The notes under the pieces were generated by a model, which was not told where the DNA came from, searched no databases, and saw nothing but the letters and a program-made list of their open reading frames with translations. Below are positions 1-9,175 of a DNA stretch of 64,000 nucleotides, piece by piece; position 1 is the first letter of the stretch, and every line of letters begins with the position of its first letter. The stretch comes from Chloroflexi bacterium GWB2_49_20 (GTDB lineage Bacteria; Chloroflexota; Anaerolineae; Anaerolineales; Villigracilaceae). The stretch lies in NCBI GenBank assembly GCA_001796335.1, contig MGMF01000026.1, positions 124,001-188,000 of the forward strand, written 5' to 3'. The position numbers and the translations under genes are program-made.

Positions 1-304
1 GGATGGTTACTCCCTGGGTTTCGCAATACGTCCTCCCCAGCCGGTCATGATTACCACGAATCAAAAACAATTTTCCATTCAGCAAGTTGGTAAGTAGCTC
101 AAAATTACTTTTCTTACCCAGCGCAAAATCGCCCAGGTGAAGAACCTGTTCATCCCGAGATATCAGAACATTCCAATTCTTAATGATCACGTCCTGCCAG
201 TTTTCAGGCCTACTGCAATAGTTCCCAATATTCTCATGAAAGAAATGGGTGTCCGAAATGATCCAAGTATCAGGAGTTATCTCAAAAATATTTTCTATAT
301 CCAT
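1..304 (-). CDS. Calcineurin-like metallophosphoesterase, partial (runs off left edge)
   Basis: The reverse strand is open from an ATG at 302-304 to the window edge, giving about 101 residues without a stop. It carries the N-terminal metal-binding blocks of the calcineurin-like phosphoesterase family: ISDTHFFH near residue 16, HLGDFALG near residue 61, and the RGNHD signature near residue 87. Enzymes of this family hydrolyse phosphomono- or diesters using two metal ions. The short spacing between blocks resembles the small single-domain phosphoesterases often found near phage or defence genes, but the substrate cannot be inferred. The C-terminal histidine block lies outside the window. It is separated from the BREX operon by about 480 bases of scarred sequence, so a functional link is not supported. 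Confidence 0.85.
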   Translation of the reverse strand, partial: MDIENIFEITPDTWIISDTHFFHENIGNYCSRPENWQDVIIKNWNVLISRDEQVLHLGDFALGKKSNFELLTNLLNGKLFLIRGNHDRLGRTYCETQGVTI

Positions 305-429
305 CCTATAATTATAGTCTGATCGTCAGCTTATCAAACTTTCACTGGAAAATCTATTATATGGGGAATTGCTTCCAAGGGACGATATTCTTACTCAGTG
401 ATCTGGTTCAGAGGTTTTCGGTTGTATTC

Positions 430-462
430 CCCCAGGTGGGCTCACTTTCAATGTTAAAAAAC
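430..462 (-). mobile_element. Isolated IS21-type terminal repeat (scar)
   Basis: The segment CCCCAGGTGGGCTCACTTTC followed by AATGTTAAA is repeated at the istA-side end of the complete IS21-type element (36320-36356), in the same orientation. No transposase or opposite end lies nearby. It is therefore a leftover end from a lost or rearranged copy, or an imprecise deletion product. Positions 305-429 hold nothing I can recognise. Confidence 0.6.
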
Positions 463-561
463 ACCTCTAATTGTCGCATAGCTTGAAAATACAATGCTTA
501 AATATTTTTCGATAAACCGGCTGTTGCAGATCTTGATCATCCTTAGCCGTAACGCTTTCAT
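454..561 (-). pseudogene. Truncated small ORF with a strong ribosome-binding site, ending in the IS21 scar
   Basis: On the minus strand a perfect AGGAGGT sequence lies 6 bases before an ATG at 559-561. The ORF reads MKALRLRMIKICNSRF and onward for 35 codons, and its stop codon lies inside the IS21-type terminal repeat. The very strong Shine-Dalgarno sequence and the abrupt end at a transposon boundary suggest the 5' end of a real gene cut by the insertion. The basic residues near the start do not identify a family. The identity of the lost gene is unknown. Confidence 0.4.
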
Positions 562-593
562 AACAATACCTCCTGTATAAAATTGAATTCCGA

Positions 594-618
594 TTCAGTT
601 AATATAGACTTAACTGAA
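594..618. promoter_or_regulatory. 9-bp perfect inverted repeat, operator-like
   Basis: TTCAGTTAA, a 7-base spacer (TATAGAC), then TTAACTGAA. The site lies about 30 bases upstream of the ribosome-binding site of the truncated minus-strand ORF, where a repressor operator would be expected. No regulator is assigned. Positions 619-786, between this site and the end of the BREX operon, hold nothing I recognise. Confidence 0.35.
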
Positions 619-786
619 GTGGTTTATTAAACTAATACAAGTTTTTTCAGATGTGAATCTGCACGAAGCGCTTAGTTCAAGTACACTTATACGAAGGTAT
701 TTCCCTAAAACCTGTCATAAAAGAGTGGTCTTGAGGCTCACAATGTGGTAATTTCCCGCCGTGAAAGAAAGGTCAATTGAAAAGTT

Positions 787-1527
787 TTATTTCAACATAA
801 CCATTTCTTCATTCAATCCCTGGCGAAACAGTTCTAAGCCGGAATGTTGCCCTGGTATGAAAGGTTCTTCGAATTGAAAAGGAAATAACCGGGGTGAACG
901 CAACACTGTCTTTAGAGGCGCAATGTTTTTACCTTCACTGATCAACAAAGCTTTCATTAGCCATTCCTGCAATTGCTGGTCTATTAGACTTTTCGAAGCA
1001 GATAACCGGTAAACACCTCTTTCAGACATATCGTTCAAAACACCCCAATGAGTAAACGAATCCATTACATATCGAGTGGAACGCGCCACTTGTTGCCTTT
1101 CACCGTACAATTCGCGCATTCTGTTCTTTAGCATGACGGTGGCAACTGAACCCTGTAAGTTTAACATTCGCCCTGCGCTCTCTGCAACAACACCAAAAAA
1201 TGGGTAGGCAGTCATTGTCATTCCCCAATGTAAGACGATGTGCTCGCTAGTGGAGAGTCGCTTCAACAAGGACAATGCTTCATTCCTTAATTCAATCAGA
1301 TGTTTGGGCACAGTGACCCAAATACTTAACAAGATAGAAATTGTTTTTCCACGGCTTCCACGGACAGCATTGCTGCCAACCGACAACTGCTCTTGAAGAA
1401 ACAATTCCAGAGCGTCCTTTATCTCTTGTGTTGATCGGCCGGATGCCATCATGCTGGATGTTAAATCCAACCATTCCAGTCGGACTTGGCGGTTATATCC
1501 AATTTGATTGTCTCTGTTATTTTTCAT
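787..1527 (-). CDS. brxA: BrxA-like protein of type 3 BREX (terminal gene)
   Basis: A 246-residue protein encoded last in the BREX operon. In type 3 BREX the operon ends pglZ-brxA, and BrxA-family proteins are about 200-250 residues. They are all-alpha with winged-helix character and are reported to bind DNA. Length, position and the tyrosine/arginine-rich central region (SVATVMLKNRMRELYGER and following, near residues 127-144) agree with this, but I see no short diagnostic motif, so the name rests mainly on context. The start overlaps the last four bases of pglZ (ATGA arrangement), which implies translational coupling. The protein has no signal peptide or membrane segment and should act in the cytoplasm with the BREX complex. 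Confidence 0.6.
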   Translation of the reverse strand: MKNNRDNQIGYNRQVRLEWLDLTSSMMASGRSTQEIKDALELFLQEQLSVGSNAVRGSRGKTISILLSIWVTVPKHLIELRNEALSLLKRLSTSEHIVLHWGMTMTAYPFFGVVAESAGRMLNLQGSVATVMLKNRMRELYGERQQVARSTRYVMDSFTHWGVLNDMSERGVYRLSASKSLIDQQLQEWLMKALLISEGKNIAPLKTVLRSPRLFPFQFEEPFIPGQHSGLELFRQGLNEEMVMLK

Positions 1528-3569
1528 GGTTTCTCAATCCGCACAAACGGTACGATCACTTCTTCTAACGATAATCCGCCGTGACATATTGTATGTTTTT
1601 CGTTCCGTACAAATGCGGTTCGGCCTGGTGCTAATAATGGGAAATAATTTACAGGCAATCCGATCGGCTTCCATTCAATAGCTTCCGGATATTTTGCTTT
1701 GATTGAACTCCGTAAAACTTCATCCGAATAAATTCGAGCTCGCTCGCCTCGCAGATCAGCGGTAGCACCCTCATTCGGACCACCCCGACCGGTCGCCTCT
1801 ATATTACCATGATCAGATGATATCATTACTCGATAACGATTTTCGCTCAGGAACTGGATTAGCTTTGCAAGGTGACCCTGTTCAGCCCATTGGCGTACTT
1901 GGTTTAACATCCCCGCTGTGCCCAATTCCATACCATGCATGATCTTATCCACTTTATCGATCACCAATCCCAAAACTCGCACTTGTCGTTCAGCGATTTC
2001 ATCCTTAATCCGCTCTAATTTCGCATACTCTCCGGTCATTAGGCGGTAATGAATCTGATAGTCCGATAAACCGGCATCCGACCAAAATTGTGTCCATAAG
2101 GATTTTTCTGATTTGGTATCCCAAATGCGTTCCGGAAAAAACATGGGCGGCTTTCCTGAAAAAATGGATTGTCGAGAAACTGATGTTAGGGTTGGGATCC
2201 AGGCAAAGGCTCCATTCGTGGAGAATTTAAACCCTGCAAGCTGGTTCTGTAATATATCTCTGATAACAACCCATTGATCAAAAGACATTCCATCAATGAT
2301 CACAAGTGCCATTCGGGATTCATCAGATCGCAGGCCTTTAGCCATATAGCGTGGGATTTGATGGATCATGACAGGCTCAGAACCAGGTACATTATAGAGT
2401 GTCCCATAACTGTGCTGCAGCCAGACGGGGAAACTTTCATCGATATGCTTCCGTAGAGCCTCAAATTTTGATTTTAAAGGATCGTACGCATCATGGTTCG
2501 GCCTGGGTTGGGGCGCACTGTACCATAACATACTAGCTTCTGCCCAGCGTCCGGCAAGATTCAACCAATCCGTATGCCTGGCAGTCAAAGGTTGAAATTC
2601 AGCCTCAATTACCTGCAATATTCTTTGCATCCGGGCCTGGCGTTCCGCCTCCGGATCCGATTGGATGCCTATCTTGATCCAGGCGGGAGTGGATTGACTG
2701 TTGATTTTACCTGTTCCACCCTGGTTACTCCGGGATGGATATGTGATTGGTTTAAGCAATCCTTCCGCAAACAGGTTGTCGATATAAACTCTTACGTCAT
2801 CATGCTCAAATGGGAGAACAGCCGGACCCGAAAATACTGGATGATAGCTGGTTCCCAATTCACGGACAGCAGTTTCTTGATCCGTTTCTAATGAATTGAG
2901 ATAAGCAGGCCAGCGTTCTTGTAAAAAAGCAAGAAACGCGTCACGCTCAGGGACTATCTTTTCCAACGGCCAATCGCTAAAACGGTTGGTTTTCCGCAAC
3001 ATTTGTATCAGCCAGGTATCAAGGCTGGCAGGGATAATTTGCGCACGATAATGTTTGCGCAGCAGGTTCCTCAACAGATCTGCCGGCGTTTTGATCGTCT
3101 CAGGCGCGATTTCAAACACATGCCGCAGAATAAAATCTTTTGTGGCATTTTCACTTAATTGATGAGGTGTATAAAGTGTCTGGGCTTGATACAAAGCATC
3201 CAACCAACTTCGATCCAATGCTTCAAGAACGCCGCGATTTATTTGCGGGAATAAACGGTCCAGTCCAAACTTCAGCTTTCGGGCACAAACCAGAATGTCA
3301 TAAGGAACGCTTGCATAACTGTCTTCTTCACCTCGCAGTAGGATGATTATTTCTTTCATCTCACCACTTACCTGAGTAGCGCGAAGTTTGGATTCATATA
3401 GATAGCGAAAGGGGATCGGTTCTTCGTATATAACCAGTTCGAATCCTCGTGCTTGGATCTCCTGCAGGATGAATTCCTCGGAGAGTAAAGCATCCGGATC
3501 GGCGACAACTGTCAGTCTGGCAACCTGCGGTGCAAATTCCTTAAGGATCGTTTCTCGCCAGTTTCCCAT
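1524..3569 (-). CDS. pglZ: BREX alkaline-phosphatase-superfamily protein PglZ
   Basis: A 681-residue protein with the alkaline-phosphatase-like PglZ domain in its C-terminal half. Visible metal-ligand blocks are ALVIIDGMSFDQW around residue 425 and ISSDHGNIEATGRGGP around residue 590, followed by a late CHGGLSLEE block near the C-terminus, as in other PglZ proteins. PglZ is a core component of every BREX type and interacts with the methyltransferase and BrxC. Phage exclusion requires it, although the in vivo substrate is not settled. The N-terminal 300 residues are a helical region with no recognised motif. The gene lies 14 bases after brxHII and overlaps brxA by four bases, so it sits in a tight operon. 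Confidence 0.88.
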   Translation of the reverse strand: MGNWRETILKEFAPQVARLTVVADPDALLSEEFILQEIQARGFELVIYEEPIPFRYLYESKLRATQVSGEMKEIIILLRGEEDSYASVPYDILVCARKLKFGLDRLFPQINRGVLEALDRSWLDALYQAQTLYTPHQLSENATKDFILRHVFEIAPETIKTPADLLRNLLRKHYRAQIIPASLDTWLIQMLRKTNRFSDWPLEKIVPERDAFLAFLQERWPAYLNSLETDQETAVRELGTSYHPVFSGPAVLPFEHDDVRVYIDNLFAEGLLKPITYPSRSNQGGTGKINSQSTPAWIKIGIQSDPEAERQARMQRILQVIEAEFQPLTARHTDWLNLAGRWAEASMLWYSAPQPRPNHDAYDPLKSKFEALRKHIDESFPVWLQHSYGTLYNVPGSEPVMIHQIPRYMAKGLRSDESRMALVIIDGMSFDQWVVIRDILQNQLAGFKFSTNGAFAWIPTLTSVSRQSIFSGKPPMFFPERIWDTKSEKSLWTQFWSDAGLSDYQIHYRLMTGEYAKLERIKDEIAERQVRVLGLVIDKVDKIMHGMELGTAGMLNQVRQWAEQGHLAKLIQFLSENRYRVMISSDHGNIEATGRGGPNEGATADLRGERARIYSDEVLRSSIKAKYPEAIEWKPIGLPVNYFPLLAPGRTAFVRNEKHTICHGGLSLEEVIVPFVRIEKP

Positions 3570-3583
3570 GCAGGCTTCTCCTG

Positions 3584-6466
3584 TTAAACCACTGCAGGCT
3601 GAATTTTTAGAATTAGCAACGCATTCAACTCAGGTTGGATTAATGTTCTCTGGTTGATTTCCGCTGTCCAGGATTGTTGTTCCTGAGCTAACAGTGCCAG
3701 GCGATGAGCTCTCACCGCCGGTAATCCAACTCGTTCAATCACCCTGTGCCGAACCTGAAAAGCATATTCTCCTTTTTGATGGTCCAGATCAAGCTGGTGC
3801 TGGTGCAGGTGCGACAATTCGACAAATAAACTTTTTCCATGGCTTTCCGCCGCCACTCGACATTGTTCAAACGCTGCAAGCGATACTGATCGCTCCAGAT
3901 AGCTTTGTACTTCGAAACATCCTGTACCGCTCTGGATATCCTGCCCGAGTAGGATATCCCATAGCGAACGTCCTGTAGGCAGAAAAGTGCGACCCTGGTC
4001 ATTAATAAAGAGAGGCAATAAACGTTGAGCCGACCAACCAGCAGAGAAAACGGAAACCTGCCACAACGACCATAGTCCATGTAAAGTCTCAGGGATGCCA
4101 ACCAGCGAAATGACAGGAATTGGCTCTTCAGATACAAAGCTTGGAATTTTTTGCAGGATTGAGCGCAGGAGGGCAGAATCCAGACTTAGATGTGTCGATT
4201 CGGAAGTGTTCAATTTATCTTGAGGCGTAAACCAAAAAGATTTCCCATCAAGGTTTTGAACAAGAGCGTCATGAGATTTTTCTACTGCTTTATGTTTCGT
4301 TTTGACCCTTGTTTGGTCAACCTTCAAAATCCAGGCATTGTCCTCGTGCACCGGGCAATGCCCCTGAGCCCGCAAATATTGGATGGTCATCTTCTCCAAC
4401 CAGTAGGGAATCGGGTTATCCAGTGATTGTTTCGCAAACGCAGGATCCAGTATGCCCTGTGAACCAATCAAATGCGTGCTCTCCAAACCGATTCTTGCCT
4501 GTTCTTCTACAAGGCGCGCGGCTAACTCCACATTTTCTTCCAGTTGGTCCGGGTTGACCATGGCTTGGATATACAGCTTATCAAACAGTGCTTCTGCCTG
4601 ACTGGAATCAAGCACATCACCGGTTTTATCAATGCCAAATTCGTCAAAGATAATTTTGAGCTTTGCCTCAAGAACTTCCTGCACGCGGTTCTCGACTGTG
4701 TCTTGCAACAGGAAATTTAAAGCGCGCACAGCATGCGCTTGCCCAATTCGATCCACCCGACCAATGCGCTGCTCAAGCCGCATGGGGTTCCAGGGAACAT
4801 CGTAATTTATGACCACATGACAGAATTGGAGATTCAAGCCTTCACCGCCCGCCTCGGTTGAAATCAAAATTTGAGTCATACCTGCAAATTCAACCTGGAC
4901 CTGCTGCCGTTCATCCATACCCATCGAACCGTTCAGGCAAACCACCGAAAAACCGCGTAACCTCAGATATTCGCTCAGCATCTTCTGGGTAGACACAAAT
5001 TCAGTGAAAATCAGTACTTTCAGATCGGGGGCGCTTTCTTCCTGCTGGATTTTATATATCCATTCCAGCAAGGCTTCTGCCTTGACATCCGGCCCTTGCT
5101 GCTCGCAACGCCTGGCAGTTTCCAGTAGTAGTTCAACTTCTTTTTGTTCGTTCTTTAGTCCCGAAAGACGAGCGTGAACCAGTGATTCCACTTCCTCTTC
5201 GCTGTCCAGTTCGCCCCAGTCGGCATCATCCAGCATAGGGAACAAGCTGAGCTGTTCTTCCGGAGAGCGCAGCACTTCCAAGCGGCGTTCTAATGTGGTA
5301 CGGATAGCTGCCGTAGAAGAGGTGACCAACCGCTGCATTAATGTCATCAAAAATCCAATATAGTTTCGCTTTTCCAACAGCGCTTGGTTATAGCCCTGTC
5401 GAACATATTCACTGACTGCAGCATAGAGCAAGCGTTGCGTTTGATGACGCGGCAGCCATGCGATAGGGATACGGCGCGTGGTACGCGGTTTAAACAGAGG
5501 TTGTCCATACTGATCGATTGCCTGCCGTTTTTCGGTACGGATGACATACGGCTGCACGCGCTCATGTGTTACACTGTTTTCTTCCGGAAACTGCTCGTCA
5601 TCAAGGAGATTCACCAGGCGAAAGAAAGCGTCAGTCTTTCCCTGATGAGGGGTGGCAGAAAGGAATAGTACATAGGGCGCCGCTCCGGTGAGACCCTCCC
5701 CCAAGCGGTAACGCGCTACCTGATCGGTACTGCCCCCCAGGCGATGGGCTTCATCCACAATCACCAGATCCCACCCTGCAGTGACCAGGTCTTCAAAGCG
5801 CTCTCGGTTATAAGCCTGTACTTGCGCCTGGCTCCAACCCTTCCGTCGCTCCATCGGTTTGACAGAATCCATCGGTACAATGACTTGATCATAGGTTTTC
5901 CACAGGTTTTCATCATTATTTATACGTTGTGAAACGCCAAGTTCACCCGGTACAATCAGGCGAAAGTCTTCTCCAAAGCGATTCTTCATTTCAGCCACCC
6001 ATTGAAGAGTAATCCCCCTGGGTGCCACGATCAACGTTCTCTTAATCCGTCCGCGCAGCTTTAACTCGCGCAAGATAAGCCCGGCTTCGATGGTCTTTCC
6101 CAGGCCAACCTCATCCGCCAGCAGGTAGCGTACCCGTCCCCCGGCGACCGCCCGGCTGAGTGCGCGGATCTGGTGTGACAAAGGGATGATATCTGCTTCC
6201 AGTGGTGCCAGAAGAACATTTTGAGTCAGCGCTTCAGAAACACGCGCCGCAGCGCTAATCCAACCAATCTCTTCGACCTTCTTACCCCGGATGCCCAGAA
6301 TGGGTTCCAAATCATCCGCCGGCACTTGGATAACTACATTGGTTGTGGGCAGCCACAATCGCACAATATGATTCTCCCAAAGTGTTTGAGTTTCAATTAC
6401 CAAACAGGATTGACGATGCTTTTTGCTCCAGACCCAGGCACCAGTAAAGATATCGGTTATTACCAT
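3584..6466 (-). CDS. brxHII: SNF2-type helicase BrxHII of type 3 BREX (DrmD-like)
   Basis: A 960-residue superfamily 2 helicase. The N-terminal portion is followed by the SNF2 motor: DEVGLGKTIEAG (Walker A near residues 121-125), VIVDEAHRLGG (DEAH box near residue 237), LFLSATPHQGK (motif III), then the second RecA lobe with VLIFTEFVSTQKM, STEAGGEGLNLQ and QRIGRVDRIGQ (motif VI). Length and motif order match the helicase shared by type 3 BREX (BrxHII) and DISARM (DrmD). It probably translocates on duplex DNA to support discrimination or exclusion of phage DNA. It starts one base after the stop of the upstream methyltransferase and precedes pglZ, the usual type 3 position. Confidence 0.88.
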   Translation of the reverse strand: MVITDIFTGAWVWSKKHRQSCLVIETQTLWENHIVRLWLPTTNVVIQVPADDLEPILGIRGKKVEEIGWISAAARVSEALTQNVLLAPLEADIIPLSHQIRALSRAVAGGRVRYLLADEVGLGKTIEAGLILRELKLRGRIKRTLIVAPRGITLQWVAEMKNRFGEDFRLIVPGELGVSQRINNDENLWKTYDQVIVPMDSVKPMERRKGWSQAQVQAYNRERFEDLVTAGWDLVIVDEAHRLGGSTDQVARYRLGEGLTGAAPYVLFLSATPHQGKTDAFFRLVNLLDDEQFPEENSVTHERVQPYVIRTEKRQAIDQYGQPLFKPRTTRRIPIAWLPRHQTQRLLYAAVSEYVRQGYNQALLEKRNYIGFLMTLMQRLVTSSTAAIRTTLERRLEVLRSPEEQLSLFPMLDDADWGELDSEEEVESLVHARLSGLKNEQKEVELLLETARRCEQQGPDVKAEALLEWIYKIQQEESAPDLKVLIFTEFVSTQKMLSEYLRLRGFSVVCLNGSMGMDERQQVQVEFAGMTQILISTEAGGEGLNLQFCHVVINYDVPWNPMRLEQRIGRVDRIGQAHAVRALNFLLQDTVENRVQEVLEAKLKIIFDEFGIDKTGDVLDSSQAEALFDKLYIQAMVNPDQLEENVELAARLVEEQARIGLESTHLIGSQGILDPAFAKQSLDNPIPYWLEKMTIQYLRAQGHCPVHEDNAWILKVDQTRVKTKHKAVEKSHDALVQNLDGKSFWFTPQDKLNTSESTHLSLDSALLRSILQKIPSFVSEEPIPVISLVGIPETLHGLWSLWQVSVFSAGWSAQRLLPLFINDQGRTFLPTGRSLWDILLGQDIQSGTGCFEVQSYLERSVSLAAFEQCRVAAESHGKSLFVELSHLHQHQLDLDHQKGEYAFQVRHRVIERVGLPAVRAHRLALLAQEQQSWTAEINQRTLIQPELNALLILKIQPAVV

Positions 6467-6467
6467 C

Positions 6468-9158
6468 TTATATCCCGCTGCGGGTTAACGCCTGGTCATA
6501 CCACATTAACAACTTGGGATCCTCTTGCAGGATGTCTTCGGGGATCTTGGCTGCCAGGGAAAGAATGGATTTATAATCTTGCCGTTTCCAGGCATCCTTA
6601 AACCCAACCTGGACAGCTTCCAAACGGAAAACTTTCAGCTTCTTTTCCTTGTCCGTCAGATACCGTTCAAACTCGCGTAACAGACTATGCTCTCTAAGTT
6701 TTTCCAAATCTTGCGCACGATTGGGGTCTGGTACATACCAACGATCACAGGCGTATTGCAAAACTCTTTCACCTGGGGACTGCGGGGTCAAAGTTTTTAA
6801 TTGTTCTTTGAATTCCGGAACATCGCTCATCCAATTCCAAATTTGTTCTGGAACTGGTCCGCTAGCATTGTAGATCAAGTAGTTCTCTTTTAGCATATCC
6901 AACAGTTCTATCGACTTCTCATTCTTTTGCCATGCAGCCAACTCCCGTATGAAATCAGGGTGCAGTTCTTGAAGAGTCTGTGGATGACCATCCAATTGTC
7001 GTCTAAGCCAAAGAATGGCACTGGCCTCATTTGTAACCATGAGCGGCAGTTGGGATGGTTTTTCACAATTCGCCCGCTTCTGGTCATAAATGCCAACCTG
7101 TTCGTTCAGGAAAAACATTCCATCTCTTTCAGGGAATCGCTGGATCAGACCAGCATAGAACTCATGTGCAGAAAGTGGAATCGCTACTTGGCGCTGAATA
7201 TGAAAAGCGACCATACGGTCGAAAATCAGGTAATTTTGGCGTTCGGCGACCACTTCCAATTGGCTTTCCTTTTCAACAAATACCGGGAGCCGGCCAAGAT
7301 GTTCATGCACAAATTCCCAGGCAGCTTCTACACTGCCCGGATGAAGCGCATACTCTTTTTCCAAATTGACACTCGGTTTATAGGCTGAGATTACCAGGTC
7401 CTGTTTAACCGCCCCGGCAGCCACCGCCTGCTTAAACGACTCGTGCTCTTTATCCAGAACACGGACATCCGCCACGATAAAACCGGCAGCCTGTAATCCG
7501 TCCTGAATGGCATTCCAGATGCTATTTTTTGAGTTATGGAATTCAACGGTCATCCAGCGCCCCGGCATAAGGATCCGGAAGAATTCTTTAAAGCAGTCAG
7601 TCATCAGAATCTGATACTCGGATAAGCCTTTCTTCTGATTTCCATCCATGATCGCTTCATTAGATTGGACCGTAAAAACCTTCAATAAACTTTCCCAGAT
7701 GAAATTGACCTCGGAATAAATGATGTTGCTACCGAACGGTGGATCAGTAAAAATATAATCAATGCTCATGTCCGGGATGTTCGACAGGCTCGTACTGGAT
7801 TGAGTAGAAATCGCCGTTGAATTATCCATAGGCAACGAGCTCATTACCTGGGTGAGTTGATCCAGCTTGCCCTCAATCGTCCGGATGGCATTCACTTCGC
7901 GCCGCATCCTGGGAATATACAAGACCAGAGGCAGAATACCCTGATATGCCCGACGCATACGGGTCATTCCCGGGGCAAGATTGACAACCGTACTACGCAG
8001 GAAAACACGTATGCCGGGGGAAACATCCAATTCATCAATAAATTGAAGTGCAGCAGCCAACACCCATAATGTTCTTTTGTAGAAAAAGTCAGAAACTTTC
8101 CACATTCCACTATGATATCCCCGCCGCCACATCGTTCCCCATCCTTCTTCGGAAGGGGAAATGTGCATCATCCAGTCATCCGGATAAACATGTGGAATGG
8201 GTTGTGCTTCAGTGCGCTCCACCCAGTCCAGGTCTGCGGGAGAAGGGTTATGCTCACTGATCCGTTTTCGGCTGAGATATTTGACTCGAACAGGTTTTTC
8301 AATCGTCCTGCCCGTATGGTCCAGGCAGCGTTCCAGACGTAGGTTATCTATTGCGGCATCACATTTGGGGCAATGAACTTCGCTGCGCGGCTCCCGTTTG
8401 ATAAGATCGTAACCAGCCTCTGCAAACAAAAATTCTGAGAGGCAATTCGAACAACGGTATTGCTCACTCCAAATCACATAATCGACTTCGGCATGGAGTA
8501 AAGTTTTTTCATCCACAACTTCATATAACGATCCGCATTCTTTTCTAAGCCTGTTCACCAGCAATTGCGAAGCGGCTTTCAATTCAACAGTATCGATGGG
8601 ACGGCAATGAGCAGCGCCGATCGAAGTAGCCGCGGGTGATAAGTCAACCAGCACAGCCTTCCTACCTGCCAGGCGGGCAGTCAGGCCAACCATACCAGAC
8701 CCGCAAAAACCGTCGAATACCACACCGTCTGCAGGACAGAAATGATTTAGAAAGCCAATGATCGCCTTGGGCGGCACCTTGGTGTGGTAAGAAAGCGCCT
8801 GGTACAGCGGGTCGTAATTCCCAGCGCTGACATCTTTAGCAAAAGGTTGAACATCAACCGTCTGAATGTCTGCACCAGGAGTTTTTCCCTGCCATTCCTG
8901 CAGGAGTTCAGTCAAAAAAGGATTCGGGCAGGCTGTGTAATAGGGTGGGTCCGACAGGCGCAGAATTTCTTCATCATCACCTTGCGGGAAACCCGCAATC
9001 TTGCGAAACCCCGGGGCTTGTAATTTTTTGCGCAGCTTTTCAATAAAATAGTTCCGACGCGCTTCGTCATCTGCAAAAGTCATGCCCAGGCATTCTACCG
9101 GGCCTTTTTCTCTTTTTGACTTTTCCTCAAATAACGGTGCTTGTTGAGATGAATTCAT
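6468..9158 (-). CDS. pglXI: Type 3 BREX adenine-specific methyltransferase, second copy
   Basis: An 896-residue N6-adenine methyltransferase of the family found in type 3 BREX. The N-terminal block has KGPVECLGMTF and SDPPYYTACPNPFL. The SAM-binding motif FDGFCGSGM is at about residues 138-146, a zinc-ribbon-like insert (CSNCLSEF ... CPKCD) is near residues 240-270, and the catalytic TDPPFGSNI motif is near residue 472. The C-terminal 300 residues carry no known motif. It is clearly paralogous to the adjacent upstream gene along its whole length, separated from it by only 17 bases, and about 55 residues shorter. Canonical type 3 BREX has one pglXI. Two may give two methylation specificities or a hetero-oligomer. 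Confidence 0.85.
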   Translation of the reverse strand: MNSSQQAPLFEEKSKREKGPVECLGMTFADDEARRNYFIEKLRKKLQAPGFRKIAGFPQGDDEEILRLSDPPYYTACPNPFLTELLQEWQGKTPGADIQTVDVQPFAKDVSAGNYDPLYQALSYHTKVPPKAIIGFLNHFCPADGVVFDGFCGSGMVGLTARLAGRKAVLVDLSPAATSIGAAHCRPIDTVELKAASQLLVNRLRKECGSLYEVVDEKTLLHAEVDYVIWSEQYRCSNCLSEFLFAEAGYDLIKREPRSEVHCPKCDAAIDNLRLERCLDHTGRTIEKPVRVKYLSRKRISEHNPSPADLDWVERTEAQPIPHVYPDDWMMHISPSEEGWGTMWRRGYHSGMWKVSDFFYKRTLWVLAAALQFIDELDVSPGIRVFLRSTVVNLAPGMTRMRRAYQGILPLVLYIPRMRREVNAIRTIEGKLDQLTQVMSSLPMDNSTAISTQSSTSLSNIPDMSIDYIFTDPPFGSNIIYSEVNFIWESLLKVFTVQSNEAIMDGNQKKGLSEYQILMTDCFKEFFRILMPGRWMTVEFHNSKNSIWNAIQDGLQAAGFIVADVRVLDKEHESFKQAVAAGAVKQDLVISAYKPSVNLEKEYALHPGSVEAAWEFVHEHLGRLPVFVEKESQLEVVAERQNYLIFDRMVAFHIQRQVAIPLSAHEFYAGLIQRFPERDGMFFLNEQVGIYDQKRANCEKPSQLPLMVTNEASAILWLRRQLDGHPQTLQELHPDFIRELAAWQKNEKSIELLDMLKENYLIYNASGPVPEQIWNWMSDVPEFKEQLKTLTPQSPGERVLQYACDRWYVPDPNRAQDLEKLREHSLLREFERYLTDKEKKLKVFRLEAVQVGFKDAWKRQDYKSILSLAAKIPEDILQEDPKLLMWYDQALTRSGI

Positions 9159-9175
9159 CCTTTATATTTCCTGGT

